64,000 nt of DNA from NCBI RefSeq assembly GCF_003569745.1, contig NZ_AP018498.1, forward strand, positions 744,001 to 808,000, given 5' to 3'. The notes below the pieces were generated by a model. It searched no databases, was not told where the DNA came from, and worked only from the letters and a program-made list of their open reading frames with translations. Positions 1 through 9,208 of the stretch are shown here, in pieces. The translations under genes were made by a program, and so were the position numbers. This DNA is from Altererythrobacter sp. B11 (GTDB taxonomy: Bacteria; Pseudomonadota; Alphaproteobacteria; Sphingomonadales; Sphingomonadaceae). How positions within the stretch are numbered: the stretch's first letter is position 1; every line of letters begins with the position of its first letter.

Positions 1-1
1 C

Positions 2-295
2 GAGGCTGCGACCATCCTCGACAGCGCCGTGACGGCCTATGGCAACTGCAGCAACGTGCCGATCATGCTGGCGGGTTACACCGACCGTTCGGGCACCACG
101 CAGTACAACCTCGGCCTGGCCGCACGCCGCAACACCAGCGTGCAGAGCTATCTGACCGGCAAGGGCATCCCCGCTGGTTCGATCACCAGCGAGGCCTTCG
201 GCGAAGCCAACCCGCGCGTTCCCACCGCCGACGGTGTGCGCGAGCTGCAGAACCGCCGCGTCGAAATCACTTACGGGCCGGGCTCCGGCAACTAA
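2..295 (+). CDS. OmpA-family outer membrane protein, C-terminal domain (5' end outside window)
   Basis: The reading frame is open from the first bases of the window, so only the last 97 residues are visible. They form an OmpA-like peptidoglycan-binding domain: the stretch GYTDRSGTTQYNLGLAARR followed by a NRRVEI ending is the classic core, in which Asp and Arg contact diaminopimelate of the cell wall. Proteins of this family anchor the outer membrane to peptidoglycan, either after an N-terminal beta-barrel or after a lipoprotein linker; which one applies cannot be seen here. A strong intrinsic terminator follows 22 bases after the stop codon, so this is the last gene of its transcript. The domain call is confident; the identity of the whole protein is open. 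Confidence 0.9.
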   Translation, partial: EAATILDSAVTAYGNCSNVPIMLAGYTDRSGTTQYNLGLAARRNTSVQSYLTGKGIPAGSITSEAFGEANPRVPTADGVRELQNRRVEITYGPGSGN

Positions 296-316
296 GCGAT
301 CACGGCGTCAGCCAAC

Positions 317-354
317 AAAAGGGGCCGGAGGAGCAATCCTCCGGCCCCTTTTCT
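317..354 (+). terminator. Intrinsic terminator after the OmpA-family gene
   Basis: Two perfectly complementary 16-base arms (317-332 and 337-352) flank a GCAA tetraloop. The left arm starts with AAAA and the right arm ends with TTTT, so the hairpin could terminate both the plus-strand ompA-like gene and the converging minus-strand gene ending at 391. Confidence 0.9.
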
Positions 355-390
355 TGCCGTCAGCAGAGTAGGGTTGGGGCGGTGCCCGGC

Positions 391-831
391 TCAGCCGCGC
401 GCGGCGGCGGCAAAGGCGTCGAGCGTGGGTCGGATCGGGCCGAGGTCATAGCCTGCGTGTGCCGCGCTGGCAGCCAGCCCCTCGGGATCGGTGCCCGCGC
501 GTGCCTCCGCCAGGGCCCACAGCAGCGTGGACCTTGTGCCGGAGCGACAATAGGCGAGCACCGGCCCCGCCGCCTCCTCCAGCGCCTCCGCCATGGCCAC
601 CACCTGCGCTTCGCTGAAGCCGGCGTGGCTGATGGGAATTTCGCGATAGGCCAGCCCGGCGGCCTCCGCCGCGGCGGCGATCTCTGCCGCCGGCGTCTGG
701 TCCGGCGCTTCGCCTTCGGGCCGATTGTTGACGATCATGGCAAAGCCGCGCGCCGCGGCCTCCCCCACGTCCGCAACCGTGATCTGCGGGCTCGCCGAGA
801 CCGCCGGCGACAACTGGCGGAAATCGCTCAT
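391..831 (-). CDS. DUF442 / TIGR01244-family phosphatase-like sulfur transferase
   Basis: A 146-residue protein of the family related to the N-terminal domain of Blh (beta-lactamase hydrolase-like proteins), with a cysteine-phosphatase or rhodanese-like fold. The active-site loop is visible as CRSGTRS with Cys95 and Arg100. An Asp-containing [12 protein letters not shown] stretch and the [12 protein letters not shown] segment are also typical. Family members have been linked to sulfide or persulfide metabolism, but the exact substrate is not known from sequence. The ATG overlaps the stop codon of the upstream TerC gene by 4 bases, so the two are translationally coupled. It is probably cytoplasmic. 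Confidence 0.82.
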   Translation of the reverse strand: MSDFRQLSPAVSASPQITVADVGEAAARGFAMIVNNRPEGEAPDQTPAAEIAAAAEAAGLAYREIPISHAGFSEAQVVAMAEALEEAAGPVLAYCRSGTRSTLLWALAEARAGTDPEGLAASAAHAGYDLGPIRPTLDAFAAAARG

Positions 832-1634
832 GCCAGTTCCTCCGCCGGGGGTGTGGCGCGCCTTTCACGCCGGTTGCGCTTGACCATGTTGAGCACTTCC
901 ACCCCGACGGAGAAGCCCATGGCCGCATAGATATAGCCCTTGGGCACATGGAAGCCGAAGCCATCGGCGATCAGCACCAGCCCGATCATCACCAGGAAGG
1001 CGAGTGCCAGCATGACCAGCGTGGGATTGTGTTCGATGAAGCGCGCCAGCGGATCGGCGGCGAACAGCATGATGGTGACGGTGATGATGACGGCGGTCAC
1101 CATGATCGGCACTTCGTCCGTCATGCCCACGGCGGTCAGGATCGAATCGATCGAGAAGACCAGATCGAGCGCGATGATCTGGGCGATCGCCGCACTGAAG
1201 GTGAGCTGCACCGGCCCCGCCTTGCGGTCCAGCATCTCGCCCGAATCGCCATGCGAATCCATGTTGTGATGGATTTCCTTGGTCGCCTTCCACAGCAGGA
1301 ACAGCCCGCCGGCGAGCAGGATCAGGTCACGCCCGGAAAACGCGGTCTCGAAGGTCGGCGCACCATGGGGGCCGGTCGCACCGCGCAGGCCGAGGTCGAA
1401 CAGGGGGGTCTGCAAAGTGACCAGCCAGCCGATCAGCAGCAGCAGGCAGATGCGCATGCCGAGCGCAAGCAACAGCCCGATGCGGCGCGCCTTCGACTGC
1501 TGTTCGGGCGGCAGCTTGTTGGACAAGATCGCGATGAACACGAGGTTGTCGATGCCAAGGACGACCTCGAGCACGATGAGTGTCAGCAACGCGGCCCAGG
1601 CCGCAGGGTCGGTCAGTAGAGCAAGTATGTCCAT
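828..1634 (-). CDS. TerC-family integral membrane protein
   Basis: A 268-residue polytopic membrane protein that opens with [19 protein letters not shown] and later carries [14 protein letters not shown]. These are the two conserved Asp-containing segments of the TerC family (YoaE/YgjT/Alx type). The acidic residues lie inside transmembrane helices, as expected for proteins implicated in metal ion, notably manganese, export and in tellurite resistance. It is the first gene of a two-gene unit with the DUF442 gene, which it overlaps by 4 bases. No TerC riboswitch-like leader was evident in the 226 bases upstream. Substrate assignment is inference from the family only. Confidence 0.88.
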   Translation of the reverse strand: MDILALLTDPAAWAALLTLIVLEVVLGIDNLVFIAILSNKLPPEQQSKARRIGLLLALGMRICLLLLIGWLVTLQTPLFDLGLRGATGPHGAPTFETAFSGRDLILLAGGLFLLWKATKEIHHNMDSHGDSGEMLDRKAGPVQLTFSAAIAQIIALDLVFSIDSILTAVGMTDEVPIMVTAVIITVTIMLFAADPLARFIEHNPTLVMLALAFLVMIGLVLIADGFGFHVPKGYIYAAMGFSVGVEVLNMVKRNRRERRATPPAEELA

Positions 1635-1860
1635 CGCCGCGCCTTCTCGCCCAAGCGTCGCGGCGAGGCAATAGGTCTGCGCAGACTGTCGGACACTTCA
1701 CGCGGCTTCGTGAACGCGATCTTAAATTGTTCGCCTCATGCACGAAGATGGGTTATATAGTGCCATTGAAGTGAGGGGATTTACCATCGCTTCGATCCGG
1801 AGGCGTTGTCGCGGCCGGATGAGAGCTAGGCCAATTACGAAGTGAAGGTACGTTCGGTTC

Positions 1861-2643
1861 ATGGGTTACGATAGAGGTCGTCGCGGCCGGGGACGCGACA
1901 AGCGGGACAGTTTCGGTGAAGAGGGATTCGATCCCTTCATGGATTCGGGTCCGGCCAGGTTCGGCGGGGACGACTGGCGCGGTGGCGGCGGTGACCGTTT
2001 CGGCGGTGGCGATAATCGCGGCGGCGGTGGTGGTTTCGGCGGCGGTCCGCGGGGCGGCTTCGGCGGCGGTCCCCGCGGCGGTGGCGGCGGCGGTGCTCCG
2101 CGCGGCGGCGGCATGCCCGCGCAGGTGGTCGGTACTGGCCAGGGCAAGGTGAAATTCTTCAACTCGCAGAAGGGCTTCGGCTTCATCCAGCGGGATGAGG
2201 GCGGCGATGATGTGTTCGTTCACATCAGCCAGGTCGAACGCGCCGGCCTGGAAGGGCTGGCCGAGGGCCAGGAGCTGCAGTTCAATCTGGTGGACCGGGG
2301 CGGCAAGATTTCCGCCGCCGACCTGCAGGTTGTGGGCGACGTGATTCCGGTGGAGCAGCAGGGTCAGGCGCGGCCTGCCCCCGGCGCCGCCGGCGGTGCG
2401 GGTGGCCCCCAGCGGCAGCTGACCGGCGAGAAGGCTTCCGGCACAGTGAAGTTCTTCAACGCCATGAAGGGCTTCGGCTTCATCACGCGGGACGATGGCA
2501 AGGAAGATGCCTTCGTCCACATCAGCGCGGTGGAGCGGTCCGGTCTGCCGGGCATCAATGAAGGTGATCGATTCGAATTCGATCTCGAGGTCGACCGACG
2601 AGGGAAGTTCTCCGCGGTCAACCTTGTGCCCGTTCAGGGCTGA
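1861..2643 (+). CDS. Double cold-shock-domain protein with RGG-rich N-terminal tail
   Basis: This 260-residue protein has an N-terminal low-complexity region rich in Gly, Arg and Phe (about residues 36-84). Two cold-shock domains follow, at about residues 94-158 and 195-258. Each domain shows the RNP1-like KGFGFI and RNP2-like VFVHIS motifs that stack on single-stranded RNA or DNA. Paired cold-shock domains are common in alphaproteobacteria, where they act as RNA chaperones. The RGG/FGGG tail is longer than usual and recalls eukaryotic condensate-forming RNA-binding proteins. The gene stands alone, with a 226-base region upstream that may hold a long leader, and a hairpin lies 40 bases after the stop. 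Role as a nucleic-acid chaperone: family knowledge; function of the tail: inference. Confidence 0.88.
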   Translation: MGYDRGRRGRGRDKRDSFGEEGFDPFMDSGPARFGGDDWRGGGGDRFGGGDNRGGGGGFGGGPRGGFGGGPRGGGGGGAPRGGGMPAQVVGTGQGKVKFFNSQKGFGFIQRDEGGDDVFVHISQVERAGLEGLAEGQELQFNLVDRGGKISAADLQVVGDVIPVEQQGQARPAPGAAGGAGGPQRQLTGEKASGTVKFFNAMKGFGFITRDDGKEDAFVHISAVERSGLPGINEGDRFEFDLEVDRRGKFSAVNLVPVQG

Positions 2644-2682
2644 CACGCGGGCGGGCCGACCCCCAAATCGGCCGGGTTGATG

Positions 2683-2715
2683 GGCGACGCAGCGGCGGTT
2701 TGACCGCGCGTCGCC
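2683..2715 (+). other. GC-rich hairpin after the cold-shock gene
   Basis: GGCGACGC (2683-2690) pairs with GCGTCGCC (2708-2715), and an inner GCGG/CCGC extends the stem after one bulged A. No T-run follows, so it is not a classic intrinsic terminator; it may protect the 3' end of the cold-shock mRNA or act in the argD leader. Confidence 0.5.
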
Positions 2716-2827
2716 AAACCCATAGACGCAAACCACATGAACGGATGCAGCCGGCGGTCCTGATGGGCCGCCATTTGTCTTTGTGCGTCTGGCCCATATG
2801 GCGGGCGCCAACGAGGAAGTCCGAAGA

Positions 2828-4018
2828 ATGTCGATCACGCCGCTAATGCCCGTCTACCCCCGGTGCGATGTCCGCCCGGTGCGGGGGGACCACTGCCATC
2901 TCGTGTCGGAAGACGGCACGCGCTATCTTGATTTCGCTGCGGGAATCGCGGTGAACCTGCTGGGTCATTCGCACCCCGGCCTGATCGGCGCGATCCAGCG
3001 CCAGGCCGAAACGCTGATGCATGTCAGCAACCTCTATGGCAGCCCGCAGGGAGAGCGGCTGGCGCAGCGGCTGGTGGACAACACCTTTGCCGACACGGTG
3101 TTTTTCACCAACTCCGGGGCGGAAGCGGTGGAGGCGGCGATCAAGACGGCGCGCGCCTATCACCAGTATCAGGGGAACGAGGATCGCTTCGAGCTGATCA
3201 CCTTCAACAACGCCTTCCACGGGCGCACGATGGGCACGATCAGCGCCTCCAACCAGGAGAAGATGCACAAGGGCTTCGCCCCGCTGCTGCCCGGCTTCCG
3301 CTATGTGGAGTTCGGCGATCTGGACGGCGTGAAGGCGGCGATCGGGCCGCACACCGCCGGCTTCCTGGTGGAGCCGATCCAGGGCGAGGGCGGGGTGCGC
3401 GTCGGCACCGAGGCCTTCATCAAGGGCCTGCGCGAACTGGCGGACGAGCACGATCTGATGCTGGTGCTGGACGAGGTGCAGACCGGCGTCGCGCGCACCG
3501 GCACCTTCTTCGCCTATGAACAATACGGCATCGAGCCCGACATCATGGCGATCGCCAAGGGCATCGGCGGCGGCTTCCCGCTGGGCGCCTGCCTCGCCAC
3601 CGAAAGGGCGGCGCGGGGGATGACCTTCGGCACCCATGGCTCCACCTATGGCGGCAATCCGCTGGCGATGGCCGCGGGCGAAGCGGTGCTGGACGTGGTG
3701 CTGGGCGAAGGCTTCCTCGAGAGCGTGCGCGACAAGGGCGAGCGGATCCGCACCCGGATGGAACAGTTCATCGGCAATTATCCGGAGCTGTTCGAGACCG
3801 TGCGCGGCAAGGGCCTGATGCTGGGGCTGCGGATGAAGGTGGAGCCGCGGCCGTTCATGCAGCACCTGCGTGACCGGCACCAGCTGCTGACCGTGGCAGC
3901 CGGCGACCAGACTTTGCGCATCCTGCCGCCGCTGGTGATCGGCGATGCCGAGATCGACGAGTTCTTCGAAAAGCTGTCTGCCGGCGCTGCCGACTATCAG
4001 CCGCAGGAGGCTGCGTGA
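2828..4018 (+). CDS. argD: Acetylornithine aminotransferase
   Basis: A class-III PLP-dependent aminotransferase of 396 residues, the usual length for ArgD. It converts N-acetylglutamate semialdehyde to N-acetylornithine in arginine synthesis, and many ArgD enzymes also serve in lysine synthesis. The PLP lysine is in [16 protein letters not shown] (Lys244), preceded by the [12 protein letters not shown] motif that binds the cofactor. The start at 2828 is chosen because AGGAAG lies about 9 bases upstream and the protein then begins at the family's conserved N-terminus ([13 protein letters not shown]); an in-frame ATG at 2783 would add 15 poorly conserved residues. The stop codon overlaps the argF start, so the two genes form an operon. 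Confidence 0.93.
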   Translation: MSITPLMPVYPRCDVRPVRGDHCHLVSEDGTRYLDFAAGIAVNLLGHSHPGLIGAIQRQAETLMHVSNLYGSPQGERLAQRLVDNTFADTVFFTNSGAEAVEAAIKTARAYHQYQGNEDRFELITFNNAFHGRTMGTISASNQEKMHKGFAPLLPGFRYVEFGDLDGVKAAIGPHTAGFLVEPIQGEGGVRVGTEAFIKGLRELADEHDLMLVLDEVQTGVARTGTFFAYEQYGIEPDIMAIAKGIGGGFPLGACLATERAARGMTFGTHGSTYGGNPLAMAAGEAVLDVVLGEGFLESVRDKGERIRTRMEQFIGNYPELFETVRGKGLMLGLRMKVEPRPFMQHLRDRHQLLTVAAGDQTLRILPPLVIGDAEIDEFFEKLSAGAADYQPQEAA

Positions 4019-4950
4019 TGGGCACGCGGCATTTCGTCGATCTGGGCGATGCCGGCGGCGATGCGATCGCCGCGATGATCAACGATGCGCAGGATCGCAA
4101 GGCGGCACGGTCTGGCTGGCCCAAGGGCCGGGCGGATGCGGATGCACCGCTGGCGGGCCGGGTGCTGGCCATGATCTTCGAGAAGAGCTCCACGCGCACC
4201 CGCGTGAGCTTCGACATGGCGATTCGCCAGCTGGGCGGGACGGCGCTGATCCTCGATTCGGGCACCACTCAGCTGGGCCGGGGCGAGAGCATTGCCGATA
4301 CCGCCCGCGTGCTCAGCCGCATGTGCGATGCGATCATGATCCGGACCGACGATCATGCCAAGATCGAGGAAATGGCCCGTCACGCCACCGTGCCGGTGAT
4401 CAATGGGCTGACCGATCTTTCTCACCCGTGCCAGATCGTGGCCGATCTCCTCACCATTGTGGAACAGGGCAAGGCGCTGCCCGGGCTGGAGCTCGCCTGG
4501 CTGGGAGACGGCAACAATGTGCTGCATTCCATCCTCGAAGCTGCCGGGCTGATGAAGTTCAATGTCCGCGTAGCCACGCCCGCCGGCTATCATCCGCAGG
4601 CGGAGTTCGTGGAGCTGGCGCGGCGCGGCGGCGCCGGGGTGCTGCTGACCGAGGATGCGGCCGAAGCGGCGGCCGGCGCGGATGTGGTCGTCACCGACAC
4701 CTGGATTTCCATGGGCCAGGCGCATGCGCAGGAAAAGCTCGTGGCGATGGCGCCCTACCGCGTGGACACGGCGCTGATGGCGCGCGCGAAGCCGGACGCC
4801 ATCTTCCTTCACTGCCTGCCCGCTCATGTCGGTGAGGAAGTGACCGAAGAGGTGTTCGAAGGGCCGCAATCGCGTGTGTTTGATGAAGCGGAAAACCGCA
4901 TTCACGCGCAGAAATCGGTGCTGCTGTGGTGCTTTGGCCTGCTGCGATGA
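4018..4950 (+). CDS. argF: Ornithine carbamoyltransferase
   Basis: This 310-residue enzyme transfers the carbamoyl group to ornithine to give citrulline, the step after ArgD and deacetylation in arginine synthesis. The carbamoyl-phosphate site SSTRTR is at residues 57-62, the ornithine loop HCLPA starts at residue 265, and the DLSHPCQ motif is present. The ATG shares one base with the argD stop (TGATG); an in-frame GTG one codon earlier is possible. Genes argD and argF, with hslO 45 bases downstream, form a tidy argD-argF-hslO block common in alphaproteobacteria. Confidence 0.95.
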   Translation: MGTRHFVDLGDAGGDAIAAMINDAQDRKAARSGWPKGRADADAPLAGRVLAMIFEKSSTRTRVSFDMAIRQLGGTALILDSGTTQLGRGESIADTARVLSRMCDAIMIRTDDHAKIEEMARHATVPVINGLTDLSHPCQIVADLLTIVEQGKALPGLELAWLGDGNNVLHSILEAAGLMKFNVRVATPAGYHPQAEFVELARRGGAGVLLTEDAAEAAAGADVVVTDTWISMGQAHAQEKLVAMAPYRVDTALMARAKPDAIFLHCLPAHVGEEVTEEVFEGPQSRVFDEAENRIHAQKSVLLWCFGLLR

Positions 4951-4995
4951 GGCGCCGGGCTTAATTTCGGCGCCTTCGCTTCCCATATTCCGGGC

Positions 4996-5898
4996 ATGAC
5001 CGAACACATGGAGCCGATCCAGGGCGGCCTTGACCGTGTCCTGGGCTTTACCATCCCCGATCGCAACGTGCGCGGCCGCTTTGTGCGGCTGGGCCCGGTG
5101 CTCGACGAGATTCTGGCCGCGCATGAATATCCGCCGGTGCTCAAGCAGCTGCTGGCGGAGGCGCTGGTGCTGTGCGCGCTGATGGGCGGATTGCTCAAGC
5201 GCGAAGGCAGCCAGCTGACGATCCAGGCGCAGGCGCAGGGCGGCGTGGTGGAGCTGCTGGTGTGCGACTATCGCGAAGGGGAGCTGCGCGGCTATCTCAA
5301 GCACGATCCCGAGCGCTTCGACGAGCTTGGCGCCGCTACCGATCTGCAATCGCTGTTCGGCGCAGGCCATCTGGCGATCACCTTCGACCTGCCGGAAACG
5401 GGCGAGCGCTATCAGGGCGTGGTGCCGCTGGAGGGCGAATCGCTGTCCGCTGCGATGGAGGAATATTTTGCGCGCAGCGAGCAGGTGCCCACGCGCATCC
5501 GCGCCGCCGTGCAGGCAGGGCCCAACGGCAGCGTGGCCGGCGGCCTGCTGGTGCAGCATCTGGCCGATGGCGAGGAAGGGCGCGAGCGGCTCCATGTGCG
5601 CATGGACCATCCCGAGTGGGAGCATGTGAGCATCCTTGCCGGCTCGCTCCGCGCCGAGGAACTCGTCGATCCGGAACTGACGCCGGAAGAAATCCTCTGG
5701 CGCCTGTTCCACGAGGAGCGCGAGGTCCGCATCTCGGAAACCATGCCGCTTACGCGCGGCTGCCGCTGCTCGGTGGTGCATTTCGAGGAAGTGCTCGCCC
5801 GCTTCCCGAAGGAGGATCGCCGCGACATGCAGGACGAGAACGGGATCATTCTGGTCGACTGCGCCTTTTGTTCACGCGAGTTCCCAATCCAGGACTGA
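4996..5898 (+). CDS. hslO: Hsp33 redox-regulated chaperone
   Basis: A 300-residue Hsp33 protein. Under oxidative stress this family releases zinc, forms disulfides and becomes a holdase that prevents protein aggregation. The zinc/redox switch is visible at the C-terminus as Cys256-x-Cys258 and Cys289-x-x-Cys292, within RGCRCS and DCAFCS. The N-terminal domain has the family segments LLAEALVLCALMGGLLK and GYLKHD. The gene lies 45 bases after argF in the same orientation. The length and all four cysteines are normal. Confidence 0.94.
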   Translation: MTEHMEPIQGGLDRVLGFTIPDRNVRGRFVRLGPVLDEILAAHEYPPVLKQLLAEALVLCALMGGLLKREGSQLTIQAQAQGGVVELLVCDYREGELRGYLKHDPERFDELGAATDLQSLFGAGHLAITFDLPETGERYQGVVPLEGESLSAAMEEYFARSEQVPTRIRAAVQAGPNGSVAGGLLVQHLADGEEGRERLHVRMDHPEWEHVSILAGSLRAEELVDPELTPEEILWRLFHEEREVRISETMPLTRGCRCSVVHFEEVLARFPKEDRRDMQDENGIILVDCAFCSREFPIQD

Positions 5899-5979
5899 AC
5901 GCTTCGTCGCATACACGGGGCATTTTGTCGTAGTAGCGGATGTGCTATCCAGCGCGCTGCGTGAAGTGAGGAGTATTGA

Positions 5980-6393
5980 ATGCAGACCTTGTCGTGTTCG
6001 ACCGTTGCTTTGCGGGCGGGCATTGTGCTGGCCGGGCTGGCCATGGCGACGGCGCCCGTGGCCGCGCAGGCGCCGGAGATCGGCATGTTCAACACGCTGA
6101 AGAAGGGCGGCTGGCTGCTGCGCATCCGTGACGACGGTTCGGAGCGGCGCATCTGCGTGCGCGATGGGCGCGAGTTCATCCAGCTGCGCCACCAGCAGCC
6201 GGGCTGCAGCCAGTTCGTGGTGAAGGACGAGCCGCGCGAAGTGGTGGTGCAATACACCTGCCGCGGCAATGGCTACGGCCGCACCTCCATCCGCCGCGAA
6301 GGGCCGGCGCTGGTGCAGATCCAGACGCAGGGCATCGCCAATGGCGTGCCCTTCTCCTTCGGCGGCGAAGCGCGCCACACCGGCGCGTGCTGA
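5980..6393 (+). CDS. Secreted DUF3617-like protein of unknown function
   Basis: This 137-residue protein starts with a clear Sec signal peptide (hydrophobic AGIVLAGLAMATAPVAAQA, likely cleaved after AQA), so the mature protein is periplasmic. The mature part reads GWLLRIRDDGSERRICVRD and has four cysteines likely to form two disulfides. This pattern is common in sphingomonads and resembles the DUF3617 family. No enzyme motif is visible. It stands between hslO and queC without overlap. Family placement is by eye and function is unknown. Confidence 0.75.
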   Translation: MQTLSCSTVALRAGIVLAGLAMATAPVAAQAPEIGMFNTLKKGGWLLRIRDDGSERRICVRDGREFIQLRHQQPGCSQFVVKDEPREVVVQYTCRGNGYGRTSIRREGPALVQIQTQGIANGVPFSFGGEARHTGAC

Positions 6394-6452
6394 TCGCACA
6401 GGCTCCGGCGCAGGGGCTTGCCGCAACGGGCCGCGCCGCCTAGCTGCCGCAG

Positions 6453-7160
6453 ATGGCCAACACTGCTGATGATGCCGCGCCCAAGGCCGTGGTCCTGCTG
6501 TCGGGCGGGCTCGACTCCATGGTTGCCGGGGCGCTTGCGCGCGAAAGCGGCTTTGCCGTCAACGCGCTTACCATCGATTACAACCAGCGACACCGGCGGG
6601 AACTTTCCGCCGCGAAGGATATCGCCGCCCACCTCGGCGCGGCGCGCCACGTCGTCCTGCCGCTCGACCTGCGGCAGTTCGGCGGTTCGGCGCTGACCGA
6701 CGATATCGACGTGCCGAAGGACGGCGTGGGGGAGGAAATCCCGGTCACCTATGTGCCGGCGCGCAACCTCATTTTCCTTTCGCTCACGCTCGGCTGGGCG
6801 GAGGCGATCGGGGCGCGCGATATCTTCATCGGGGTGAATGCGCTGGATTATTCGGGCTATCCCGATTGTCGCCCGGAATTCATCGCCAGCTTCACTGAAA
6901 CCGCCCGCCTCGCGACGCGAGACGGTGCGGAAGGGGGCGGCTTCACCATCCACACGCCGCTGCAATATTGGGGCAAGGCGCGCATCGCCCAGGAAGCCGC
7001 ACGGCTCGGCCTCGATCCGGCGATGAGCTGGTCCTGCTATGATCCGACGCCGGAAGGGCTCGCCTGCGGCCTGTGCGACAGCTGCCGCCTGCGCCGCAAG
7101 GGCATGGCGGAAGCCGGGGTGGAAGATCGCACGCGCTACGCCGCGGACCCGGTCGACTGA
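6453..7160 (+). CDS. queC: 7-cyano-7-deazaguanine synthase
   Basis: A 235-residue ATP-dependent enzyme that turns 7-carboxy-7-deazaguanine into preQ0 on the way to the queuosine tRNA modification. The PP-loop SGGLDS is at residues 17-22. A zinc-binding set of four cysteines is near the C-terminus (SCYDPTPEGLACGLCDSCR). No other queuosine genes are adjacent; the next gene, an MFS transporter, begins two bases after the stop and may be co-transcribed. Confidence 0.95.
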   Translation: MANTADDAAPKAVVLLSGGLDSMVAGALARESGFAVNALTIDYNQRHRRELSAAKDIAAHLGAARHVVLPLDLRQFGGSALTDDIDVPKDGVGEEIPVTYVPARNLIFLSLTLGWAEAIGARDIFIGVNALDYSGYPDCRPEFIASFTETARLATRDGAEGGGFTIHTPLQYWGKARIAQEAARLGLDPAMSWSCYDPTPEGLACGLCDSCRLRRKGMAEAGVEDRTRYAADPVD

Positions 7161-7161
7161 C

Positions 7162-8706
7162 ATGGCCGAGCCCGGGCAGGATCGCCCCGTTCCGGCCTAC
7201 AGCTGGTACGCGCTGGGGGTGCTGAGCCTGGTCTATCTGGTCAATTTCGTCGACCGGCAGATCCTTTCGATCCTCGCCAACGACATCAAGGCCGATCTCG
7301 GGCTCGACGATGCGCAGCTCGGCTTCCTCTACGGCACGGCCTTCGCGATCTTCTATGCGCTGTTCGGCATTCCGCTGGGTCGGCTGGCCGATGGGTGGAG
7401 CCGCACGCGGCTGCTCGCAATCGGTCTCGCGCTGTGGTCCTGCATGACCATGCTGTCCGGCTTCGCGCGCAATGGCGCCACGCTGGCGCTGGCGCGCATC
7501 GGCGTGGGGGTGGGGGAAGCGACCGCGAGCCCCTGCGCCTATTCGCTGATCGGGGACTGGTTCCCGCCGCGCCGCCGGGCGACCGCGCTGGCGATCTATT
7601 CCGCCGGCCTGTTCCTGGGTAGCGGCCTGTCGCTGGTGCTGGGCGGGGCCATCGTCGAAAGCTGGAATGCGGCTTGGCCTGCCGGCGCGCCGCTCGGCCT
7701 CGCCGGCTGGCAGGCTGCCTTCCTTGCGGTGGGATTGCCCGGCCTGCCCCTGGCAATCTGGGTGCTGTCGCTGCGCGAGCCGGAGCGTGGCGCGCAGGAG
7801 GGAGAGGTGGCGACGCAGCGGCCCGGCGGATGGGGCGCCTTCGGCCGGCAAGTGCTCGGCATTCTGCCGCCGCTGACCTTCATCGCTGCGGCGCGCAGGG
7901 GCAAGCGCGCTCTGCTGCCGAACCTGACCGTCGCTGGCCTGCTGGCGATCGCCGCATGGCTGGCGGGGCATGCCACGGGTAATGCGGCGCAATTCTGGTT
8001 CGTCGCGGTCGGCGCCTACGCCGTGTTCAGCTGGTCGATGGGCCTGAAGGAGGAGGATCCGGCGACCTATCGGCTGACCTGGGGTACGCCGGCCTTCGTG
8101 GCGATCGTCCTTGTCTATGGCGCGGAATCCTTCGTGGGCTACACCGTCACCTATTGGGCGGCCCCCTATGCGGAGCGGGTGTTCGCCATCGACAAGGGGG
8201 CACTCGGCTGGCTGCTGGGCGCACCGGCTGCAGTGGGCGGTTTCCTCGGCGTGATCGGCGGCGGCTGGCTGGCGGACTGGCTGAGCCTGCGGATGGCCAG
8301 CGGCAGGCTGGTGGTGGTGGCGGCGGCGTTCGTGCTGATCGTCCCGCTGGTCCTGCTCGGCTATACCACCGCCGATGCCACCACTTTCCTGACATGCGCC
8401 TTCCTGCTGCAGATGGTCACTTCGGCCACGCTGGGCGCCTCGGCGGCGGCCAGCCAGGCACTCGTCCTCCCGCATATGCGCGGCACGGCCACGGCGATTT
8501 TCTTCCTCGGCAGCACGCTGGTGGGGCTCGCTTTCGGCCCCTTCACCGCCGGTTTCGTTTCGGAGGCCACGGGCAGCCTTGCGACGGGGGTGATCGCCAC
8601 GCTGGTCGCGGTCCCCTTCGGCCTCCTGATGCTGTGGGTGGCGATGCGCCACGGGCCGCGAAGCGAGGCCACGCGGCATCTCCGGGCGGAGGAGGCGCAA
8701 GCCTGA
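7162..8706 (+). CDS. MFS transporter, spinster-like
   Basis: A 514-residue major facilitator with about 12 predicted helices. The N-terminal half contains VYLVNFVDRQILSILANDIK and the loop motif GIPLGRLADGWSRTRL, which corresponds to the MFS signature between helices 2 and 3. This version is the spinster-like clade common in sphingomonads. The start at 7162 follows the queC stop directly and gives a normal cytoplasmic N-terminus; an upstream extension in the same frame overlaps queC and is not MFS-like. The substrate cannot be predicted. A converging minus-strand gene ends 15 bases after this stop, where the GTA block begins. Confidence 0.9.
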   Translation: MAEPGQDRPVPAYSWYALGVLSLVYLVNFVDRQILSILANDIKADLGLDDAQLGFLYGTAFAIFYALFGIPLGRLADGWSRTRLLAIGLALWSCMTMLSGFARNGATLALARIGVGVGEATASPCAYSLIGDWFPPRRRATALAIYSAGLFLGSGLSLVLGGAIVESWNAAWPAGAPLGLAGWQAAFLAVGLPGLPLAIWVLSLREPERGAQEGEVATQRPGGWGAFGRQVLGILPPLTFIAAARRGKRALLPNLTVAGLLAIAAWLAGHATGNAAQFWFVAVGAYAVFSWSMGLKEEDPATYRLTWGTPAFVAIVLVYGAESFVGYTVTYWAAPYAERVFAIDKGALGWLLGAPAAVGGFLGVIGGGWLADWLSLRMASGRLVVVAAAFVLIVPLVLLGYTTADATTFLTCAFLLQMVTSATLGASAAASQALVLPHMRGTATAIFFLGSTLVGLAFGPFTAGFVSEATGSLATGVIATLVAVPFGLLMLWVAMRHGPRSEATRHLRAEEAQA

Positions 8707-8721
8707 GCCGGCATCGCCGGC

Positions 8722-9186
8722 TTACGCCGGTCCCGCCGGCAATATGCCGCTCGTCACCAGCGCGTCGATCAATTGGCCGATCGCGATGCGCGCCTGTGAG
8801 TCCACGATCAGGCCGCCAACGGGCGCCGGCACCGCGGCCGCGGCCTGCCAGCCCGCCAGATAGCGCATGTCCCGCCCGGCGCCGCGATCGTGCACACGCA
8901 GCCCCTCGCGCGGGGTGGCGAAGATCCAATTGCCCGCCTGATGGCAGGCCAATTCCCCAGCATGGTCGGTCCAGCTCCCACTCGGTGCGGCGCCGATTAG
9001 CCAGCATTCGCCCTCGGCCGGGGACTCCGGCGGATCATCCGCCTCCCCCTCTACCACCGGGTGCAGCAGCATGTCGGCCAGGGCGTGAGCCTCGTTGACA
9101 GTGAATTCCTTCTGCGACTGGCCGGCGAACAGGAAGGGCAGGCCATAGCGCGCGCTGGCCGACGTAAAGGTGACGGGATCGGACAT
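8722..9186 (-). CDS. DUF2793 protein, last gene of the GTA cluster
   Basis: This 154-residue protein starts SDPVTFTSASARYGLPFLFAGQSQKEFTVNEAHALAD, shown here only to place the family; the core is the DUF2793 signature around LPFLFAGQSQKEFTVNEAHA. DUF2793 proteins are found downstream of gp15 in GTA and siphovirus tail modules and are suspected tail-tip or receptor-interaction accessories. The start at 9186 has an optimal GGAGGA ribosome site 5-6 bases upstream. The 22-base gap to gp15 implies it is read from the same transcript. Exact role unknown. Confidence 0.8.
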   Translation of the reverse strand: MSDPVTFTSASARYGLPFLFAGQSQKEFTVNEAHALADMLLHPVVEGEADDPPESPAEGECWLIGAAPSGSWTDHAGELACHQAGNWIFATPREGLRVHDRGAGRDMRYLAGWQAAAAVPAPVGGLIVDSQARIAIGQLIDALVTSGILPAGPA

Positions 9187-9208
9187 GGATTCCTCCGGAA
9201 GTTGCGGT

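Noticed and set aside
6943-8700. 585-codon minus-strand frame opposite the MFS transporter
   Set aside because: Gln/Arg/His-rich translation with no conserved motif, opposite a good transporter.
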